DNA from: Chloroflexota bacterium
GTDB lineage: Bacteria; Chloroflexota; Anaerolineae; Anaerolineales; Villigracilaceae
DNA length: 41,464 bases
Direction of reading: 5' to 3'
Assembly: GCA_024434165.1 (NCBI GenBank)
Contig: QMIW01000031.1
Location: forward strand, 1 to 41,464
The position numbers and the translations under genes were made by a program. Under the pieces are notes generated by a model. That model was not told the DNA's origin and ran no database searches. It saw nothing but the letters and a program-made list of their open reading frames with translations. Below, piece by piece: positions 38,457 through 41,464 of this stretch; within the stretch, counting starts at the first letter, position 1; every line of letters begins with the position of its first letter.

Positions 38457-39560
38457 ATGAAAATCGAATCCATCACGCTCCATCACATTTCCATGCCGCT
38501 CGTCTCGCCGTTCGAAACCTCCTTCGGACGCGAAACCGACAGGCAGTGCGTCATCGTCGAAATCCGCTCCGAGGGGTTGACCGGTTATGGCGAATGTGTC
38601 GCCACGCGCGACCCCGGCTACAACTATGAAACCGCCGGGACAGCCATCCACATCCTCAGGGATTTTGCCGCCCCCCTCATTCTCGGGCAGGACCTCAAAG
38701 ATGCGCTCGATTTTCAAAACCGCGTCTCCGGCATTCGCGGACATCAGCTCGCCAAGGCGGGCGTGGAGATGGCGCTCTGGGATTTGACCGGCAAGCGCGA
38801 GGGCAAATCGCTGAAGCAATTGTTCGGAGGCGTGCGCGGCAGGGTGGAAGTGGGCGTTTCGATAGGCATTCAAGCCTCGCCGGAAAGACTCGTTGAAACC
38901 GCAGCGGAATACGTCCGCCAGGGCTATGCGCGCGTGAAGATCAAGATCAAACCGGGCAGGGATGTGGAAGACGCGCAAGCCGTCCGCAATGCCTTTCCGA
39001 ATCTGCGCCTGCAGGTGGATGCCAACTCCGCCTACTCGATGGACGACGCCGACCGCCTCAAACCGCTGGACGACCTGAATCTTCTGCTCATCGAACAACC
39101 CCTCTTTGAAGACGACATCTGGGACCATCACAAATTCCAGCAGAAGTTCAAGACCCCGGTCTGCCTCGATGAAAGCATCGTCTCGCCGCGGCACGCGCGT
39201 TACGCCATCGAAATGAACGCCTGTAAGATTATCAACATCAAGGCCGGCAGGCTCGGCGGGTTGAGTCAAGCCGTGATGGTGCATGACCTGTGCCGCCAGC
39301 ACAGCATGCCCGTCTGGTGCGGCGGCATGTTGGAGACCGGCATCGGGCGCGCCTCGAACCTCGCGCTGGCTTCCATGCCGAATTTCACTCTGCCGGGCGA
39401 TGTCTCCGCCTCGGATCGGTATTATCAAAGAGATATTACGAATGAGCGCTTCACGCTTAATGCCGATTCGACCATTGATGTTCCAAATCAACCAGGCTTG
39501 GGTGTCACACTTAACGAAGCCGCACTCAAGACCTACACGCTTGCGAAAGTGAAATTGTAA
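38457..39560 (+). CDS. Enolase-superfamily enzyme, o-succinylbenzoate synthase / N-acylamino acid racemase type
   Basis: 367 residues. N-terminal capping domain (MPLVSPFETSFG), then a TIM barrel with the full MLE/OSBS set: Lys163 and Lys165 (VKIKIKPGRDV), metal ligands Asp188 (VDANSAY), Glu213 (LIEQPL) and Asp238 (CLDES), and Lys262 (NIKAGRLGG). This is the OSBS/NSAR branch, which makes o-succinylbenzoate in menaquinone synthesis and can racemise N-acylamino acids. No other men genes are near, so which reaction matters in vivo is open; menC would be a plausible name if the cell makes menaquinone. It lacks an own clear ribosome-binding site and follows the zinc-ribbon gene by 12 bp. Confidence 0.88.
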   Translation: MKIESITLHHISMPLVSPFETSFGRETDRQCVIVEIRSEGLTGYGECVATRDPGYNYETAGTAIHILRDFAAPLILGQDLKDALDFQNRVSGIRGHQLAKAGVEMALWDLTGKREGKSLKQLFGGVRGRVEVGVSIGIQASPERLVETAAEYVRQGYARVKIKIKPGRDVEDAQAVRNAFPNLRLQVDANSAYSMDDADRLKPLDDLNLLLIEQPLFEDDIWDHHKFQQKFKTPVCLDESIVSPRHARYAIEMNACKIINIKAGRLGGLSQAVMVHDLCRQHSMPVWCGGMLETGIGRASNLALASMPNFTLPGDVSASDRYYQRDITNERFTLNADSTIDVPNQPGLGVTLNEAALKTYTLAKVKL

Positions 39561-39620
39561 TTCTTTAATTCATGAAGATTCTTTTGCAGAAGATACGAAT
39601 GTTTATATTTGACTCTCTCA

Positions 39621-41291
39621 ATGAAAAGAACATCACTCCTCCTCATCCTCTCTTTTTTGATTTCAGCTTGTATTTCCAGGGTGGAAACTGCCGTAACGCC
39701 GACAGCGGCGGATATCGTCCAGCCGACAGCCACTGAGACGCAGCCGCCCATCGCCGATGCGTTGTGGATCAGCCCTGCCGTCCCCGATGGCTTGCGCGAA
39801 ACCGCAAAGACCTTCGGACTTCCACTTGTGGACGATGCCGGGTCCGCCACACAAAAACTGGATGTGGCAGATTCCGGCTCGCTTTGGATTTACGCCCTTG
39901 TTGCGCCGTTCCCAACCGTGACGGACGGAGTCTCGTCCGCAGATTTGATTTCCGCGTGGCAGGGCGCATCATCCGGGACTTTGAGCGGTCAGCCGCTGCT
40001 CATGGCAGAATCCACTCTGAGGGCGTTGACTGCCTTATGGGGCGAACCCGCCCCGGGCGCGGTGAGAAGCGTGCCAAAAGAGCAGATACTGGATTCGGCG
40101 TGGACTCAGCCTTTTAGCCTGGCGGTCATCCCGTTTGAAGAAATCCAACCCAGGTGGAAAGTGTTGGCGATAGACGGTCAATCGCCAATTCGCAAGGATT
40201 TCGATGCGAGCCTGTACCCACTGAAAGTGACATTTGGATTGACGAATTCATCATTTGAACTGCCCGCCTCCAACCGCGATGCGTCAAAACTGACGACCGT
40301 CGTGCTGACCGGCGTGACGGCGATGGTGCGCGCGACCGCGTTTACGATGGAAACCAAGGGCGTGACGCGCCCCGGCGAGTTGATTTATGACTGGTTACAT
40401 AACGCGGATATAACTCACATCAGCAACGAAGTGCCGTTCGACCCGGCATGTCCGTTCCCGGAGCCGGGACATAAGAATTTCATCCTGTGCAGCGACCCGA
40501 AGTACATGGAACTGCTGACGTATGTCGGCGCAGATATCGTCGAACTGACCGGCGACCACTTTGCAGACCGCGGCACGCAAGCCATGCTCGATACGCTGGA
40601 AATATACAAGCAAAATAACATTCCGTATTACGGCGGCGGCGCGAACGAGGAAGAGGCGCGCAAGCCCGTGCTGATGGAAGTGAACGGCAGCAAGATCGCC
40701 TTCATGGGATGTAACGGCAAGTTCAAATATACGTTCGTCAAAGCCACGGATACCAAACCCGGCGCGGCGGACTGCGATTATGAATTCTTTACCGAACAGG
40801 TTCGGGAAGTGACCGCGCAGGGGTATATGGTCATCTTCACGTTCCAGCACGAGGAGTGCTATCACCCCGGTCCGTGTTACAAGCATGAAGAAGGTTTCCG
40901 TGCCGTTGCCGACGCCGGCGCGACGGTGGTGAGCGGCTCGCAGGCGCATTACCCGCACCTGATGGAATTCCGCGGCAATTCGTTTATTCATTATGGTTTG
41001 GGGAATTTATTCTTCGACCAGATGACCTATGAAATGCCCGACGGCAGCGAGATTGACGAAACCCGCCGTGAGTTCATTGACCGGCACATCTTCTACGACG
41101 GCAGGTATCTCGGCGTGGAATTGCTGACCGCGATGCTGGAGGATTTCTCCCGTCCGCGTCCGATGAACGAACGCGAGCGCGTGCAATTCCTTTCGGAGTA
41201 TTTCGCTTACAGCGGGTGGGTGGACCTTGCGCCGATGCCCATCCCACAGCCCACGGCAACTCTCACGCCGATTGCGCTGCCGACGCCGTAA
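39621..41291 (+). CDS. CapA-like (PGA_cap) lipoprotein
   Basis: 556 residues. A signal peptide with lipobox (LSFLISAC, Cys17) and a Thr/Pro-rich spacer are followed by an N-terminal domain of unknown type (about 45-225) and a PGA_cap metallophosphoesterase-like domain (about 230-500): VVLTGVTAMVRATAF, DITHISNEVPFD, ADIVELTGDHFADRGTQAML, SGSQAHYPHLMEFRG and HYGLGNLFFDQM. CapA relatives take part in poly-gamma-glutamate export; many are of unknown role. The ATG at 39621 is preferred to a TTG four codons earlier. No ribosome-binding site is visible. The tail is Pro/Thr-rich. The 60-bp gap before the gene is AT-rich. Confidence 0.88.
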   Translation: MKRTSLLLILSFLISACISRVETAVTPTAADIVQPTATETQPPIADALWISPAVPDGLRETAKTFGLPLVDDAGSATQKLDVADSGSLWIYALVAPFPTVTDGVSSADLISAWQGASSGTLSGQPLLMAESTLRALTALWGEPAPGAVRSVPKEQILDSAWTQPFSLAVIPFEEIQPRWKVLAIDGQSPIRKDFDASLYPLKVTFGLTNSSFELPASNRDASKLTTVVLTGVTAMVRATAFTMETKGVTRPGELIYDWLHNADITHISNEVPFDPACPFPEPGHKNFILCSDPKYMELLTYVGADIVELTGDHFADRGTQAMLDTLEIYKQNNIPYYGGGANEEEARKPVLMEVNGSKIAFMGCNGKFKYTFVKATDTKPGAADCDYEFFTEQVREVTAQGYMVIFTFQHEECYHPGPCYKHEEGFRAVADAGATVVSGSQAHYPHLMEFRGNSFIHYGLGNLFFDQMTYEMPDGSEIDETRREFIDRHIFYDGRYLGVELLTAMLEDFSRPRPMNERERVQFLSEYFAYSGWVDLAPMPIPQPTATLTPIALPTP

Positions 41292-41464
41292 AAATTTTGT
41301 AACTGATGTTATGCGGTAGGGGCGACCCGCTGGGAGAGGGCAGGGTGAGGGCTTTGGGCGGGGAACCTAAGTAGTCGGTCATAAGTTTTTAGAAAACAAA
41401 TTCCTGCTCATGCCGCCGTCCTCGGCGGCGGGGACGCCGCCGGGAGCGTATTTTTGTAAAATTT
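41292..41464. repeat. Repeat-rich intergenic end of the window
   Basis: No gene is visible. It holds a fragment related to the MITE-like element (41302-41340: ACTGATGTTATGC, GGGAGAGGG, GGGTGAGGG) and the second copy of the 23-bp GC-rich repeat (41415-41437), followed by CGCCGGGAGCG and a short AT-rich end. Confidence 0.7.

Overview
The window looks like an ordinary, densely coded chromosome segment of a GC-rich (about 58-60% by eye) bacterium. It most likely comes from the Chloroflexota, class Anaerolineae; this is an inference, not a measurement. The pointers are many single-copy lipoproteins and membrane proteins with Thr/Pro/Ala-rich linkers, secreted proteins with Ala-Thr-Pro linkers and dockerin ends, DUF2270/DUF1385/DUF3048 proteins, leaderless-looking promoters, and intergenic spaces full of short palindromic repeats. 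No prophage, transposase, integron or CRISPR array is visible.

Layout. 1-2226 (+): thiolase C-terminus, a beta-propeller lipoprotein and a two-CBS-domain protein, closed by a strong bidirectional terminator. 2319-4959 (-): rpsF-ssb-rpsR followed by a membrane-anchored parvulin isomerase; rpsF has an SD-occluding leader that resembles an S6:S18 autoregulatory element. 5128-6189 (-): PHP phosphoesterase. 6404-11941 (+): secG, an oligopeptide-type binding protein, an M20 peptidase, a YqhQ/DUF1385 protein and a NAGPA-type glycosidase. 12251-16638 (+): three exported proteins carrying cohesin-like and dockerin modules, one of them with a LasA-like M23 peptidase. 16691-17545 (-): Fe-S PD-(D/E)XK nuclease. 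17729-20675 (+): NYN-domain protein, then an ABC-F ATPase preceded by its own promoter, a 31-codon ORF and an intrinsic terminator. 20733-21419 (-): pcm. 21650-22714 (+): DUF2270-DUF2179 fusion. 22773-23750 (-): ECF sigma factor and soluble zinc anti-sigma factor. 23817-24149: tRNA-Val(CAC) with three 88-bp tandem copies of its 3' tail plus terminator. 24216-31461 (-): LysM/M23 protein, MFS exporter, SRAP protein, PAS histidine kinase, selB. 31575-32765 (-): coiled-coil protein. 32976-36530 (-): three overlapping or abutting complex I-like membrane subunits. 36601-41291 (+): DUF3048 lipoprotein, zinc-ribbon membrane protein, MenC/NSAR-type enolase-superfamily enzyme and CapA-like lipoprotein.

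How genes work together. The clearest co-operating sets are: rpsF-ssb-rpsR (ribosome/replication) with a shared leader; sigma/anti-sigma; the cohesin-dockerin trio, in which a membrane-anchored cohesin protein lies between two soluble proteins that each carry both a cohesin and a dockerin; and the complex I-like trio, which lacks hydrophilic subunits and appears to have lost a key lysine. The most notable candidate regulatory system is the ABC-F leader. It has a leaderless short ORF whose last codons can pair with the 5' arm of the following terminator, the layout expected for ribosome-mediated attenuation. All assignments are from reading the sequence; no database search or folding program was run.
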